A stretch of DNA of 64,000 nt from Palsa-1439 sp050015495 (lineage in GTDB: Bacteria > Verrucomicrobiota > Verrucomicrobiia > Palsa-1439), in NCBI GenBank assembly GCA_050015495.1, contig JBEKBH010000014.1, forward strand, positions 32,518-96,517, read 5' to 3'. The notes beneath the pieces were generated by a model that saw only the letters and a list, made by a program, of their open reading frames with translations, was not told where the DNA came from and searched no databases. Position numbers and translations under genes: made by a program. Below, one piece after another: positions 49,586-58,867 of the stretch (the stretch's first letter is position 1; every line of letters starts with the position of its first letter).

Positions 49586-51739
49586 GTGAATTCCCTCAAC
49601 CAAACCCGCGCGGCACCTGACCAACCGCGTCGGCCGGACGCCCGCCGATACCGCGGTTTCCTGGCAATTACCGCGATGCTGATCGGGGTTGCCACGCTTT
49701 ACCGTCCGTGGTTGGTGACGGACAGCAGCCAGACACTTTTCGGCTTCGACTATCTTCAGCTCCATGCGCGACGCCTGGACTATGCGCGCGACGCGCTGGT
49801 GAACGCACACCCGCGCTTGCCGGCGTGGTATTCCCGCGAGTTGATGGGCACGCCGTTCTGGTCCAACATGCAGAGCTTCCCGTTTATTCCCACCCGGTTC
49901 CCGCTCTTGCTCGTCGACCCGCTACAGGCCTATGCGTTGGGCGTGAACCTTGCGGCCGGGTTGGCTGCGCTGTTCACGTACTTGTACTGTCGGCGGATCG
50001 GGTTGACGCGTTTGGCCGCAGCCAGCAGCGGCTGGACGTTCGCCGCTTCGGGCTTTTTCGCTTCACGCGTGATGGCGGGGCACCTCCCCCTGCTGGAAGC
50101 CTACCCGGCCCTGCCCCTCTTGTTTTGGCTCATCGAAATCGTGATTCAACAGCCGTCGCAAACAGGCCGATTCAATCTCCGCCTTCTTGCCCTGAGCCTC
50201 GCTTGTAGCGGCATCGTGCTGGCCGGCCATCCGCAATTACCGGCTTATGCGCTCGTTGCCGCGGTTCTCTACGTCGTCTATCGGGCGCGCAACGCACAGT
50301 CCCGGAAGGCGTTTCTGGCGATCATCCCGGGTATCGGATTGGCCGGAGTTGTCCTCTGCCCCATCGCCGAGCTGATTCACCGCAGCACCCGCTTCCTTCC
50401 ATTGGATCCACCGCAGAACGACATCTCATTTCCCTATAGCCGCCTAGCCGCTTTTCTTTTTCCCTGGAAAGACGGATTCCCGGACCCATTCGGCTCAGCC
50501 CTGTCGCTCACGAGCTATTCGAGCAACGCGTATTTCTGGGAAACAGTCTGCTACGTCGGTTGGCTGCCCTTGCTCGCGCTCATGTTCCTGATGTTTCGGG
50601 GCAACTGGCGCGACCGTCCCTGGCCGTTTCTGATCGCGTTGGGAAGCCTGGCATTGATTCTCGCGTTGCCCATCACTAATCCGTTTCGCCCACTCGTTCA
50701 CGGCACCATCTTACGTAGTCCGTCCCGGCAGCTTTACCTGACCGCCTTTGCCCTCGCGCTGGTGCTGGGTCGAGCCATGGATTGCTGGATACACATCTCA
50801 CGGGCAAGAGGTCGCATTCTCATGTTGGGAATTGGCACCATCGTGCTGGCGGCCCATGTCGTGGATCTTGGCTCCCACGACCTCCGGTTCATTCGCACGC
50901 TTCCCGCCCCTGGTTTCCACCCGAGCAGCGCCTACAATGGGTTGCCCGGGCAAATTGGAAATGGACGAATCGCCATGGACTGCGAAATCCTGTCCACCCT
51001 GAATCGCCAGATCGACGATGTTGGATTTTTCGATTCCATCTTGCTGGCGCGACCGTATCGCGCCGTGTTGGACTTGTCGGACATGTCACCGGCTTCGAAT
51101 ATCCAATGCCTCAACGGTTCCCGGATGACTGTCCGCGCCCTGGCGGCCACCGCCACGAAACTCGTCGTCACGTTCGCCCAACGCGACGACTTGTCTCACG
51201 TCAGCGATGACGGTCCCGTGCACATCTATGTGGTGCCTTCTCCCGCGCCTCGGGCGTCTTTTCTGCCGTTCTCCCAAGCCAGCTTTTTGGACGAGAACCA
51301 AATCCACCAGCGACTTCGGAACTCGAGCGTGAATCTGGCGCAATCCATCATGCTTCCGCCCAGTGCCGACAGACCTGCGCCACCTCACCCCTTCACCGCG
51401 AGTCACGCGCCCTCGGTCACCTACGAGCGCCCCTCGAGCGACGTCGTCATGGCGAAAGTGCGGACCGACCAACCCGGCTTCCTTCGGGTCATTGAGTCCT
51501 TCGATTCAGGCTGGCACGCCAGCGTGGACGGGGTGCCCGCACGTGTCCTGCTTGCGGACGGCTTTGCGCTGGCTGTCCGTCTGGAGCCCGGCGTGCATGA
51601 GGTCCGCTTGGAATATCACACGCCGGGTGTCATCACGGGAGCCGGTATCTCAGTGGCCAGTTTCGTGATGCTGGTTATGCTTGTGTTCAACCGTCGCTCT
51701 CCGCTACAACCCTTGTCCGATGGGCACCGCACCGACTGA
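49586..51739 (+). CDS. YfhO-like membrane protein (GT-C fold)
   Basis: 717 residues, GTG start. About twelve membrane helices to ~residue 440, then a soluble periplasmic C-terminal domain. TLFGFDYLQLHARRLDYARDALVNAH contains the Asp residues of the first loop used by GT-C/YfhO proteins, and the C-terminal region FLRVIESFDSGWHASVDGVPARVLLADGFALAVRL...VHEVRLEYHTPG matches the YfhO tail. YfhO proteins glycosylate lipoteichoic acid in Firmicutes; here a lipid-linked or surface glycan modification is more likely. The end overlaps the start of valS by 20 bases. Confidence 0.82.
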   Translation: MNSLNQTRAAPDQPRRPDARRYRGFLAITAMLIGVATLYRPWLVTDSSQTLFGFDYLQLHARRLDYARDALVNAHPRLPAWYSRELMGTPFWSNMQSFPFIPTRFPLLLVDPLQAYALGVNLAAGLAALFTYLYCRRIGLTRLAAASSGWTFAASGFFASRVMAGHLPLLEAYPALPLLFWLIEIVIQQPSQTGRFNLRLLALSLACSGIVLAGHPQLPAYALVAAVLYVVYRARNAQSRKAFLAIIPGIGLAGVVLCPIAELIHRSTRFLPLDPPQNDISFPYSRLAAFLFPWKDGFPDPFGSALSLTSYSSNAYFWETVCYVGWLPLLALMFLMFRGNWRDRPWPFLIALGSLALILALPITNPFRPLVHGTILRSPSRQLYLTAFALALVLGRAMDCWIHISRARGRILMLGIGTIVLAAHVVDLGSHDLRFIRTLPAPGFHPSSAYNGLPGQIGNGRIAMDCEILSTLNRQIDDVGFFDSILLARPYRAVLDLSDMSPASNIQCLNGSRMTVRALAATATKLVVTFAQRDDLSHVSDDGPVHIYVVPSPAPRASFLPFSQASFLDENQIHQRLRNSSVNLAQSIMLPPSADRPAPPHPFTASHAPSVTYERPSSDVVMAKVRTDQPGFLRVIESFDSGWHASVDGVPARVLLADGFALAVRLEPGVHEVRLEYHTPGVITGAGISVASFVMLVMLVFNRRSPLQPLSDGHRTD

Positions 51740-54302
51740 AATTCCGAAGGCTTACGAGCCGAAGCAGGTGGAGGACAAGTGGTACGCCGACTGGCTGGCG
51801 AAGGGGTACTTCACCGCCAACGCTGCGTCCACCAAGCCGGCCTACTGCATCGTCATCCCGCCACCGAACGTAACCGGCGTGCTGACGATGGGCCATGTGC
51901 TCAACAACACCATTCAGGACATTCTCTGTAGGCGCAAGCGAATGCAGGGCCATGAAGTGCTGTGGCTGCCGGGCACCGACCACGCCGGCATCGCGACACA
52001 GACCGTTGTTGAAAAAACGCTGCGCAAACAGGGGGTGATGAAGCACCGCGACGACCTTGGTCGCGAGAAGTTCCTCGAAAAGGTCTGGGAGTGGAAAGAG
52101 AAACACGGCGGCATCATTATCCAACAACTCAAGAAGCTCGGCTGCTCGTGCGACTGGACGCGCGAGCGTTTTACGATGGATGAGGCCTATTCGCGTTGCG
52201 TTCTCCAAGTCTTCGTCGATCTTTACCAGAAGGGGCTGATCTACCGCGGCAAACGCATGGTGAATTGGGATCCGGCCGGGGGGACTGCGTTGTCCGACGA
52301 AGAAGTCGTCATGACCGAGACGCAGGGTCACCTGTGGCATTTCAAGTATCCGCTGGTCGGTTCCGGGGAATTCGTTGTAGTGGCGACGACGCGTCCCGAA
52401 ACGATGTTGGGTGACGAAGCCGTGGCCGTCAATCCAACCGATGTGCGCTACACGGGTCTTATTGGCCGTATGGTTTTGCTGCCGCTGCGCAACAAGCAGA
52501 TCCCGATCATTGCCGATGAGGCGGTCGATCCAAAATTCGGCACCGGCTGCGTCAAGGTCACCCCCGCGCATGATCTGGCCGACTACGAGATGGCCTTGCG
52601 CCACCAGCTGCCGTTCACGGTTGTCATCGCGCCCGACGGGAAAATGACCGAAGAGGCCGGGGAGGATTTTGAGGACCTCGATCGCTTTGAATGTCGTGAG
52701 GCCGTGGTCGAGCAACTCAAGGTGCAGGGACTTCTTCTCAAGGTCGAAGACTACACGCACAATGTCGGCTACAGCGAACGCACGAATGTCCCGATCGAGC
52801 CATACCTAAGCGAGCAGTGGTTCCTGAAATATCCGCAAGTCCCGCGTTCCACGGAGGCGGTCGAGAAGGGCGAGATCAAGTTCTATCCGGAGCGTTGGGA
52901 GAAAACCTACGCCCATTGGATGGGCAACATTCGCGACTGGTGCATCTCACGCCAACTCTGGTGGGGACACCGGATACCGGTGTGGTATCGAAACAAGGAA
53001 GTTTACTGCAGACTGGAAGCGCCAGAGGGTGACGGCTGGCAGCAAGACCCTGACGTGCTCGACACGTGGTTCAGTTCGTGGCTGTGGCCGTTCGCCACAA
53101 TGGGCTGGCCCGAGAAGACCGAGACGCTGAAGAAGTTCTATCCGACCACCGATCTGGTGACGGGTCCCGACATCATTTTCTTCTGGGTCGCGCGCATGAT
53201 CATGGCCGGTTACGAGTACATGGGTGACAAACCGTTCGGCACCGTGTACTACACCGGCATCATCCGTGACGCGCAAGGCCGCAAGATGTCGAAGTCGCTC
53301 GGCAATTCCCCCGATCCGCTCGATCTCATCGCGAAATACGGCGCCGACGGCCTCCGCTTTGGTTTGATGCTGATTGCGCCGCAGGGCCAGGACATCTTGT
53401 TCGATGAGAAACGCTGCGAGGTCGGCCGGAACTTCATGAACAAGCTCTGGAACGCCGCGCGCTTCATCCAGATGCAGCGGGCGATCCCAAAGGCTGTTCA
53501 CGAGTATAGTCCCTACAACGACAAGATAAGATACGAACTGAACGAGACCATCAAGTCTGTCAGCAAGGCACTGGACGAATACAAGTTCAATGAGGCAGCG
53601 AAGGAACTCTACGACTTCGTCTGGAGCGATTTTTGCGATTGGTATATCGAGGCGACGAAGTTTCTCCCAAATCAAAACCTACTTGAGGAAGTTTTTCAAA
53701 CGAGCCTCAGACTCCTTCACCCTTTTGCACCCTTCATCACGGAAGAACTTTGGCACGGCGTAGGATACGGAACTGATACCATACAGTTGGCGGAGTGGCC
53801 TACGCCACGTTCGGATAGCGAGATGACGAAATTGAAGGCAACCCCCGAACGTGCTGCAGAAGTTGATAGACTTTACGAATTGGTTACAGCAGGCAGAAAA
53901 CTCCGTAGCGACTACGGAATAGATCCAAGAAAAGAAGTCGATTTCATTCTTCACTTCAAGTCGGACGCTGCCTACTTTCCCTCTACCGAGATTACGCGTT
54001 TTTTGGGAGCGAAGACCATTTACGGGAAAGCAGTAGCACCGCCTAAGGGATCACCGTCCATAGTCACCTCAACTGCAACGATTTTTTTGATTGGAGCTGT
54101 CGATCCTGAAACCGAGCGTCAACGCCTCACCAAGCAGCTCGCCGATGTCGACAAGCAACTGGCCGCCACAGACGCAAAGCTGGCCAATGGGAACTTCGTG
54201 GCGAAAGCCGCGGCGATTGCCGTGCAGCGGGAGCGGGACCGGCAGCAGCAGTTGCGCGAGCAACGGGAAAAGATTCGGGCGCTTCTGGACGCGCTTCAGT
54301 GA
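51720..54302 (+). CDS. valS: Valyl-tRNA synthetase
   Basis: 860 residues. Class I synthetase: HIGH-type motif PPPNVTGVLTMGHVLNN (~46-61), zinc/editing (CP1) domain around TTRPETMLGDEAVAVNP, KMSKS loop GRKMSKSLGNSPDPLD (~521), an anticodon-binding domain (~600-740) and a C-terminal coiled-coil arm (ETERQRLTKQLADVDKQLAATDAKL). Start ATG 51720 fits YEPKQVEDKWYADWLAKGYF. Bases ~53480-54110 (residues ~587-797), which encode the anticodon-binding domain, have clearly lower GC and different codon use than the rest, suggesting a recombined segment. Confidence 0.96.
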   Translation: MGTAPTEIPKAYEPKQVEDKWYADWLAKGYFTANAASTKPAYCIVIPPPNVTGVLTMGHVLNNTIQDILCRRKRMQGHEVLWLPGTDHAGIATQTVVEKTLRKQGVMKHRDDLGREKFLEKVWEWKEKHGGIIIQQLKKLGCSCDWTRERFTMDEAYSRCVLQVFVDLYQKGLIYRGKRMVNWDPAGGTALSDEEVVMTETQGHLWHFKYPLVGSGEFVVVATTRPETMLGDEAVAVNPTDVRYTGLIGRMVLLPLRNKQIPIIADEAVDPKFGTGCVKVTPAHDLADYEMALRHQLPFTVVIAPDGKMTEEAGEDFEDLDRFECREAVVEQLKVQGLLLKVEDYTHNVGYSERTNVPIEPYLSEQWFLKYPQVPRSTEAVEKGEIKFYPERWEKTYAHWMGNIRDWCISRQLWWGHRIPVWYRNKEVYCRLEAPEGDGWQQDPDVLDTWFSSWLWPFATMGWPEKTETLKKFYPTTDLVTGPDIIFFWVARMIMAGYEYMGDKPFGTVYYTGIIRDAQGRKMSKSLGNSPDPLDLIAKYGADGLRFGLMLIAPQGQDILFDEKRCEVGRNFMNKLWNAARFIQMQRAIPKAVHEYSPYNDKIRYELNETIKSVSKALDEYKFNEAAKELYDFVWSDFCDWYIEATKFLPNQNLLEEVFQTSLRLLHPFAPFITEELWHGVGYGTDTIQLAEWPTPRSDSEMTKLKATPERAAEVDRLYELVTAGRKLRSDYGIDPRKEVDFILHFKSDAAYFPSTEITRFLGAKTIYGKAVAPPKGSPSIVTSTATIFLIGAVDPETERQRLTKQLADVDKQLAATDAKLANGNFVAKAAAIAVQRERDRQQQLREQREKIRALLDALQ
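53480..54110 (+). other. Low-GC segment inside valS
   Basis: Sampled 60-base lines in this stretch have 45-57% GC (mostly 45-50%), against ~62% just upstream at 53221-53280. The transition to the coiled-coil arm near 54110 is abrupt. It coincides with the anticodon-binding domain. Confidence 0.6.
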
Positions 54303-55624
54303 TCGAACTTGTCGAGGTAGTCGGTAATCGGACTGCGACGTCCGCGATCCAGCTTCTGGAGCTGGTCAAGAGTCTGGAAGTAGCCACGGAAGGAATCCGT
54401 GAGCCGTTCCGGCGCATAAATCCGTTCGGCTTCATCAAGGTAGGCGGTGATCCCGTGCGCTTGTTTGTCCGCGACGGCCCGCGCGGCTTCGGCGCGGACC
54501 AAGGCCCGATGAAATCGCGTCACGTTGCCCCGCTGGAGCCAGACCAGCGCTTCGATGTAATCGTCCATGACCGGTAGATACAATGGGTGGGCCACGCCCC
54601 GTAACGCGCCGATCCGATCGATCTTGAACTTCAACAGGCCCGGTAACCACGGAGCGCCCGTGCACCGCCACAGGTCATCAATGGCCACATCCGTTTCACC
54701 GGGCATGCCCCTGCGTCCGCCGGTGGGGCCGAGCTTCGTCACCAGGATTGCGTTCAGACCGCGTTCGGTATCTTCCACCGACAGGTCTTGCGCGACCGAC
54801 ATCGAGGTGTGGCGGACCAGTTCCATACTCCACCATTTTTCCAGCGCCGTCGTGTTCGGGAAATCGTCACGATAAACCTTCCAGAACGCGTTGCTGGCCA
54901 CCTTCTGCGCACCGAGTTCGGACAGGAAACTTTGCAGTTTGCGGGGTCCCTGATGCAACTCCAGCAGGCCGTCGGTAAGGATCCACGCGTCCGCCTGAAA
55001 CAGTTGCCGTTCCATGGAATCGTCGGGGAGGGTCTCCGTTTTCAACAAATCCCTCGCTCCCTGAGGCTGCCCGCCCGCCACGGACCGCTGCGCGACGGAT
55101 AGCAAAGGCTCGTAGTCGCCGTTGATCGACACCGCCAGACCTTCCACCAGCCAGAGCGGTACGCTCGGCACCGTATACGCCTTGCCCGGCTCCGTTGCCT
55201 GCTCCCGGTTCGCCCATTCCGAGCACAACGCGTCGACCATGGTCGGCAGCAGTTCCGTTTCGTCGATCCGTGGTGGCACCAAACAACGAATCCGATACTC
55301 GAGGTGTTCATCGGTCTGAAACACGGCCATCGACACCGGCGGCGCGTCGGTCCGCCCGGCCTTGCGTGCCTGCACCAGCAACAGAATGGAGTCGCGCCAG
55401 TTGTCGGCCACGTCCAGTTGTCTCAGCCATTCCCGTTTCACGTACTCGGCGTACGCGCATAAGGCGGACGGCAAAAGATGGTCGTCGGCGTAGGCGACGA
55501 ACTGGCGGGAGGCGCTGACCGTTTTGACCAGCGCATTCGTGGGGGTCGGTACGGCGGCGACCACCGGTTGCGCCAGCACGGCCATCGCGGCCGCCAACCA
55601 CGTGCCCAACCGTCGCGCGTTCAT
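54296..55624 (-). CDS. Secreted protein, unknown (possible degenerate peptidase-like)
   Basis: 442 residues from ATG 55624; signal peptide RRLGTWLAAAMAVLAQPVVAA. A central PLWLVEGLAVSINGDYEPLL with nearby TMVDALCSEWANREQ resembles the layout of gluzincin-like surface peptidases (peptidase MA), but the HExxH motif is absent, so activity is doubtful. The remainder (~250 residues) is helical. Its stop codon overlaps the end of valS by 7 bases on the opposite strand. Downstream of the zinc-ribbon genes on the same strand (17 bases). Confidence 0.7.
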   Translation of the reverse strand: MNARRLGTWLAAAMAVLAQPVVAAVPTPTNALVKTVSASRQFVAYADDHLLPSALCAYAEYVKREWLRQLDVADNWRDSILLLVQARKAGRTDAPPVSMAVFQTDEHLEYRIRCLVPPRIDETELLPTMVDALCSEWANREQATEPGKAYTVPSVPLWLVEGLAVSINGDYEPLLSVAQRSVAGGQPQGARDLLKTETLPDDSMERQLFQADAWILTDGLLELHQGPRKLQSFLSELGAQKVASNAFWKVYRDDFPNTTALEKWWSMELVRHTSMSVAQDLSVEDTERGLNAILVTKLGPTGGRRGMPGETDVAIDDLWRCTGAPWLPGLLKFKIDRIGALRGVAHPLYLPVMDDYIEALVWLQRGNVTRFHRALVRAEAARAVADKQAHGITAYLDEAERIYAPERLTDSFRGYFQTLDQLQKLDRGRRSPITDYLDKFDH

Positions 55625-55641
55625 GACTGCCAGATACAGAC

Positions 55642-56379
55642 CTAATGCGGCTGATAGTTCAACACGACCGATTGTGGAGTGACGGATATGGACGAGAGCG
55701 AATCGAGCACCTGCTTCTCTTTGTCCAACTGGACGAATAGCTTGGCAAAGCAACGGTCGAAAAGTCCTGTCTTAACCAGGAGCCATTGGCTCAGGGGGAA
55801 CGCGCCAAGCGCGCCTCGTGTTGGCTGGAAGATGAAGTGGCCGCCCTCAATCGTGGGCACCCCGGTGTAGCTGAGATAAATCTGCTTTTCCACCGAACCG
55901 GCGATATGAACCTTCGCCAGGAATACCGCTGTGACCACTCCGTCACCGAGTTCGAGTTGCAACTTGGTCGGGACGACTTCCAAAGTGCCCGCCGATCCAT
56001 TCTCAAAGCCAAGGGTTTGGATGAATGAGTTCAGCTCACCTTCGCTGATGGCGATGCTGTTCGGCTGCTTCTGGACGAGAAGGTCGTCCAGGGCTGCCCG
56101 CTTTTTGTCGGACAGGACCAGGTCCTCACTCGACGTGCTGATCGGGCGGATGTTCGGCACCTGAAGCGCCAGAAACACGACCACAACGACGGCCGTCAGG
56201 ATGGCGATGGTCACCACTCGGGACATGATCTTTCCCGCGCCGACCCTGGCCTTCTTGACCAGCGACTTGCCGCCCTGGCTGCGCGCTTTGATTTCCGTAA
56301 GATCGAGCTTCGCACCGCACGAGTGGCAAAAAATCCGGCCCAGTTCGTTATCGTACCCACACTTTGAACAAGCAATCAT
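55642..56379 (-). CDS. Zinc-ribbon single-pass membrane protein
   Basis: 245 residues. N-terminal zinc ribbon CSKCGYDNELGRIFCHSCGAKLD (C-x2-C ... C-x2-C), a basic linker, a membrane helix VVTIAILTAVVVVVFLALQV (~55-74), then a ~165-residue periplasmic domain (AISEGELNSFIQTL, VVTAVFLAKVHIAG). Function unknown. Lies 3 bases after the FmdB-type gene and 17 before the next, so the three probably form an operon. Confidence 0.78.
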   Translation of the reverse strand: MIACSKCGYDNELGRIFCHSCGAKLDLTEIKARSQGGKSLVKKARVGAGKIMSRVVTIAILTAVVVVVFLALQVPNIRPISTSSEDLVLSDKKRAALDDLLVQKQPNSIAISEGELNSFIQTLGFENGSAGTLEVVPTKLQLELGDGVVTAVFLAKVHIAGSVEKQIYLSYTGVPTIEGGHFIFQPTRGALGAFPLSQWLLVKTGLFDRCFAKLFVQLDKEKQVLDSLSSISVTPQSVVLNYQPH

Positions 56380-56382
56380 ACA

Positions 56383-56679
56383 TTAATCCTTCTTGGGCGA
56401 CTTCTTCGTGTCGCTTGCCTTCGCCGCTTCCGTCTTGGAAGCAGCCGACGCATTCGTCGTGGCGCCACTGTCTTTCTTCGCCGCCTCGGTATAGCCCGGC
56501 TTTCGATAATCCGTACTGTAGAAACCCGAGCCCTTAAAGATAACCCCTGCGCCCGTGCCAAGCAACCGCTTTACGCGTCCACGGCACTTCGGGCAAGTCC
56601 TCTTCGGCGCATCTTTGATCGATTGAAATAATTCAAAATGATGCCCGCATTTTTGACATTCGTATTCGTAGGTCGGCAT
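56383..56679 (-). CDS. FmdB-family zinc-ribbon protein
   Basis: 98 residues. PTYEYECQKCGHHFELFQSIKDAPKRTCPKCRGRVKRLLG is the FmdB/CxxC_CXXC_SSSS regulatory ribbon with four Cys ligands, then GAGVIFKGSGFYSTDYRK, a signature of the family, and a Lys/Ala/Ser-rich tail. Role probably in regulation or as a small zinc protein; FmdB was named for amidase regulation, but the mechanism is not established. Confidence 0.9.
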   Translation of the reverse strand: MPTYEYECQKCGHHFELFQSIKDAPKRTCPKCRGRVKRLLGTGAGVIFKGSGFYSTDYRKPGYTEAAKKDSGATTNASAASKTEAAKASDTKKSPKKD

Positions 56680-56825
56680 AGGTAAGACGTACACCCTTAT
56701 CGAGTACTTCCATACACCAAGTCAACGCCGAATTCCACTGGGCCGGCGTGGCGACAGCGAACCAAACTTTCGCTTGAAAAAACGCGCCAGCCCCGTACCA
56801 TACGCCCTCGAACCGAGGAGCTAGA

Positions 56826-57725
56826 TTGAAATCCCCTGCGGCTTTTGACCTGAACCGGTACCTTGACCAGACGTGCGCGCGCGTCGATGCCGCGCTCGAC
56901 AATCTCTTGCCAGCGGAATCCACCCCGCCGCCGACCATCCACAAGGCAATGCGGTACTCGATTTTTGCGGGCGGGAAACGCATTCGGCCCGTCCTCTGCC
57001 TCGCCGCTTGCGAGGCTGTGGGCGGCAAACCTGCCGCCGCCATGTCCCTTGCCTGCGCCGTCGAATGCATCCACACGTACTCGCTCATTCACGACGACCT
57101 GCCGAGCATGGACGATGACGATCTGCGCCGCGGAAAACCGACAAACCACAAGGTCTTCGGTGAAGGCATTGCGGTGCTCGCGGGTGACGCCTTGTTGACC
57201 GAGGCATTTGCCCTGGTTGCCAGGAGCCAGCCGCCCAAGCGTTACCCGGTCCGGGCATTGGTGAGCGACCTCGCGATGGCTGCCGGCAGCCTCCGGCTTA
57301 TCGCCGGTCAAGTGCAGGACCTCGAAAACGAGGAACGTCGCGCCAGCCTCGAGGAGGTAAAGACAACCCATCTCAACAAAACCGCCGCGCTCATTACCAC
57401 GTCAATCCGTCTCGGCGCGATGGCGGGCAATGCCAGCCCGGCGGAACTCAAGCGCCTCACCCGTTACGGGCAGGACCTCGGCCTCGCGTTTCAGGTCATT
57501 GACGACATTCTCGACGCCACGAGCACCAAAGAGGTCATGGGCAAGAGCGTGCGCGCCGACCAAAAGAACAACAAGTCCACCTTCCCCACCGTCCTCGGCC
57601 TCGACAAATCGAGGGAATACGCCGCCGACCTCATTGCCGACGCGCACAAACAGTTGAAGCTGTTCGGCTCCCGGGCGACTCCGCTCGCCGCCATCGCCGA
57701 TTTCTTTTTGACGCGGAAGAAGTAG
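56826..57725 (+). CDS. ispA: Short-chain polyprenyl diphosphate synthase (IspA-like)
   Basis: 299 residues, TTG start after GAGGAG. Farnesyl/geranylgeranyl-type prenyl transferase. First Asp-rich motif HDDLPSMDDDDLRRG, second VIDDILDATSTKEVMGK, FAGGKRIRPVLCLAACEAVGG and the GKSVRADQKNNKSTFPTVLGL tail. It condenses IPP with allylic diphosphates to C15-C20 products for quinones, undecaprenyl or carotenoid synthesis. Product length is not predictable by eye; FPP synthase is most likely. Confidence 0.92.
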   Translation: MKSPAAFDLNRYLDQTCARVDAALDNLLPAESTPPPTIHKAMRYSIFAGGKRIRPVLCLAACEAVGGKPAAAMSLACAVECIHTYSLIHDDLPSMDDDDLRRGKPTNHKVFGEGIAVLAGDALLTEAFALVARSQPPKRYPVRALVSDLAMAAGSLRLIAGQVQDLENEERRASLEEVKTTHLNKTAALITTSIRLGAMAGNASPAELKRLTRYGQDLGLAFQVIDDILDATSTKEVMGKSVRADQKNNKSTFPTVLGLDKSREYAADLIADAHKQLKLFGSRATPLAAIADFFLTRKK

Positions 57726-57772
57726 GTTGCGAATGAGTGCCAACTCACGCGAATTACTTGCGACGATTGGCT

Positions 57773-58867
57773 TTACTTCGCGGTGAGAATCAGTTGGGCA
57801 GCGCGCGTGCTTGCGCCGGCTCCGCCGAGTGTGTTCACAACCCTCGCCAGGTCCTGCCGCACCGCGTCGCGTTTCGAGACATTTCCCAGCAGGTCGCGCG
57901 CAACGGCAGCGATCCGGTCGGGTTTCGCGTCATGCTGGATGAATTCGGGGACAATCGCGCGGCCGGCGATGACATTGGGCATGGCGAGCCAGTTGACGGT
58001 CACGACCATGCGGCCAACCAGGTACGTCAGCCAGTTGACCTTGTAAACGACGATCATCGGGCAACCGTAGAACGCGCATTCCATGGTGGCCGTGCCGCTG
58101 GCCGTGATTGCCAGCGTCGCGCGCTGCATCCATTCGTGAGCCTTGCCGATTTTGACTGTCACGCGCGGGTGTTGGATCGTCGTCGCCATGGTTTCGTTCA
58201 CCGCTACCGCGACGAATTTCGCCTCGGCCGGCATCTTGTCGACGACCTGCCGCATGATCGGCCAAATCTTGGCGACTTCCCGTTCGCGGCTGCCGGGCAA
58301 GAGAAGGATGCGGTTCTCCTCACGCGGCTCGGCTGGAGCCTCGCCCTCCCCGCCCATTCTTTCCGCAAACGGGTGTCCGACAAACTCAACGCGCAATTTC
58401 GGCGCGCGCTTCGCGTACCAATCCTTCTCGAACGGAAAAATCGTCAGCATCAAATCGACGTCGCGCTCGATCTGTTTCGCGCGGCTCGCATGCCAGGCCC
58501 ACAACTGGGGCGAAATGTAGTAGATGACCCTGATACCGCGCTTCTTCATTTGCGCGGCGAACCGCAGGTTGAACCCCGGGAAATCCACCAGAACGACCGC
58601 ATCCGGTTTGCGTTTTTCAGCCTCTCGCACCAAGTCCCAGAACATGCGGCGGAACTTCCCGTAATTCTTCAGCACCTCGACCAGGCCGACGACGGCATGC
58701 TCAGTCAGTTCGAGCAATAATTCCATTCCCGCCGCCTTCATCTTTGGCCCACCCGCGCCGAAGATCACGACATCCGGGGCCTGCGCCCGCAGCGCTTCGA
58801 TCAACTCCGCCGCATGAGCGTCTCCCGACGCCTCACCGGCAATGAACATGAGGGAGCGCGGTGTCAT
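57773..58867 (-). CDS. lpxB: Lipid-A-disaccharide synthase
   Basis: 364 residues. Transfers 2,3-diacylglucosamine 1-phosphate units to form the lipid A disaccharide, cytoplasmic/peripheral. FIAGEASGDAHAAELIEAL, AVVGLVEVLKNYGKFRRMF, VDFPGFNLRFA, YYISPQLWAWHASRAKQI, FVGHPFAERM, LLLPGSREREV and SGTATMECAFYGCPMIVVYK are LpxB motifs. A GEAPAEP stretch at ~174-180 is palindrome-encoded and absent from the usual LpxB alignment. ATG 58867 overlaps the DUF559 stop by ATGA, and the Shine-Dalgarno (GGAGGGG) lies in the hairpin of a repeat element ending just before it. Confidence 0.95.
   Translation of the reverse strand: MTPRSLMFIAGEASGDAHAAELIEALRAQAPDVVIFGAGGPKMKAAGMELLLELTEHAVVGLVEVLKNYGKFRRMFWDLVREAEKRKPDAVVLVDFPGFNLRFAAQMKKRGIRVIYYISPQLWAWHASRAKQIERDVDLMLTIFPFEKDWYAKRAPKLRVEFVGHPFAERMGGEGEAPAEPREENRILLLPGSREREVAKIWPIMRQVVDKMPAEAKFVAVAVNETMATTIQHPRVTVKIGKAHEWMQRATLAITASGTATMECAFYGCPMIVVYKVNWLTYLVGRMVVTVNWLAMPNVIAGRAIVPEFIQHDAKPDRIAAVARDLLGNVSKRDAVRQDLARVVNTLGGAGASTRAAQLILTAK
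58326..58345 (-). repeat. Imperfect palindrome in frame inside lpxB
   Basis: GGCTCGGCTGGAGCCTCGCC on the + strand pairs with itself apart from two inner mismatches. It encodes GEAPAEP in the LpxB frame between conserved blocks FVGHPFAERM and ILLLPGSRE. Confidence 0.55.

Noticed and set aside
53679..53954. 91-residue antisense frame in the low-GC part of valS
   Set aside because: Follows from lower stop density in a single coding strand; no family match and valS is intact.
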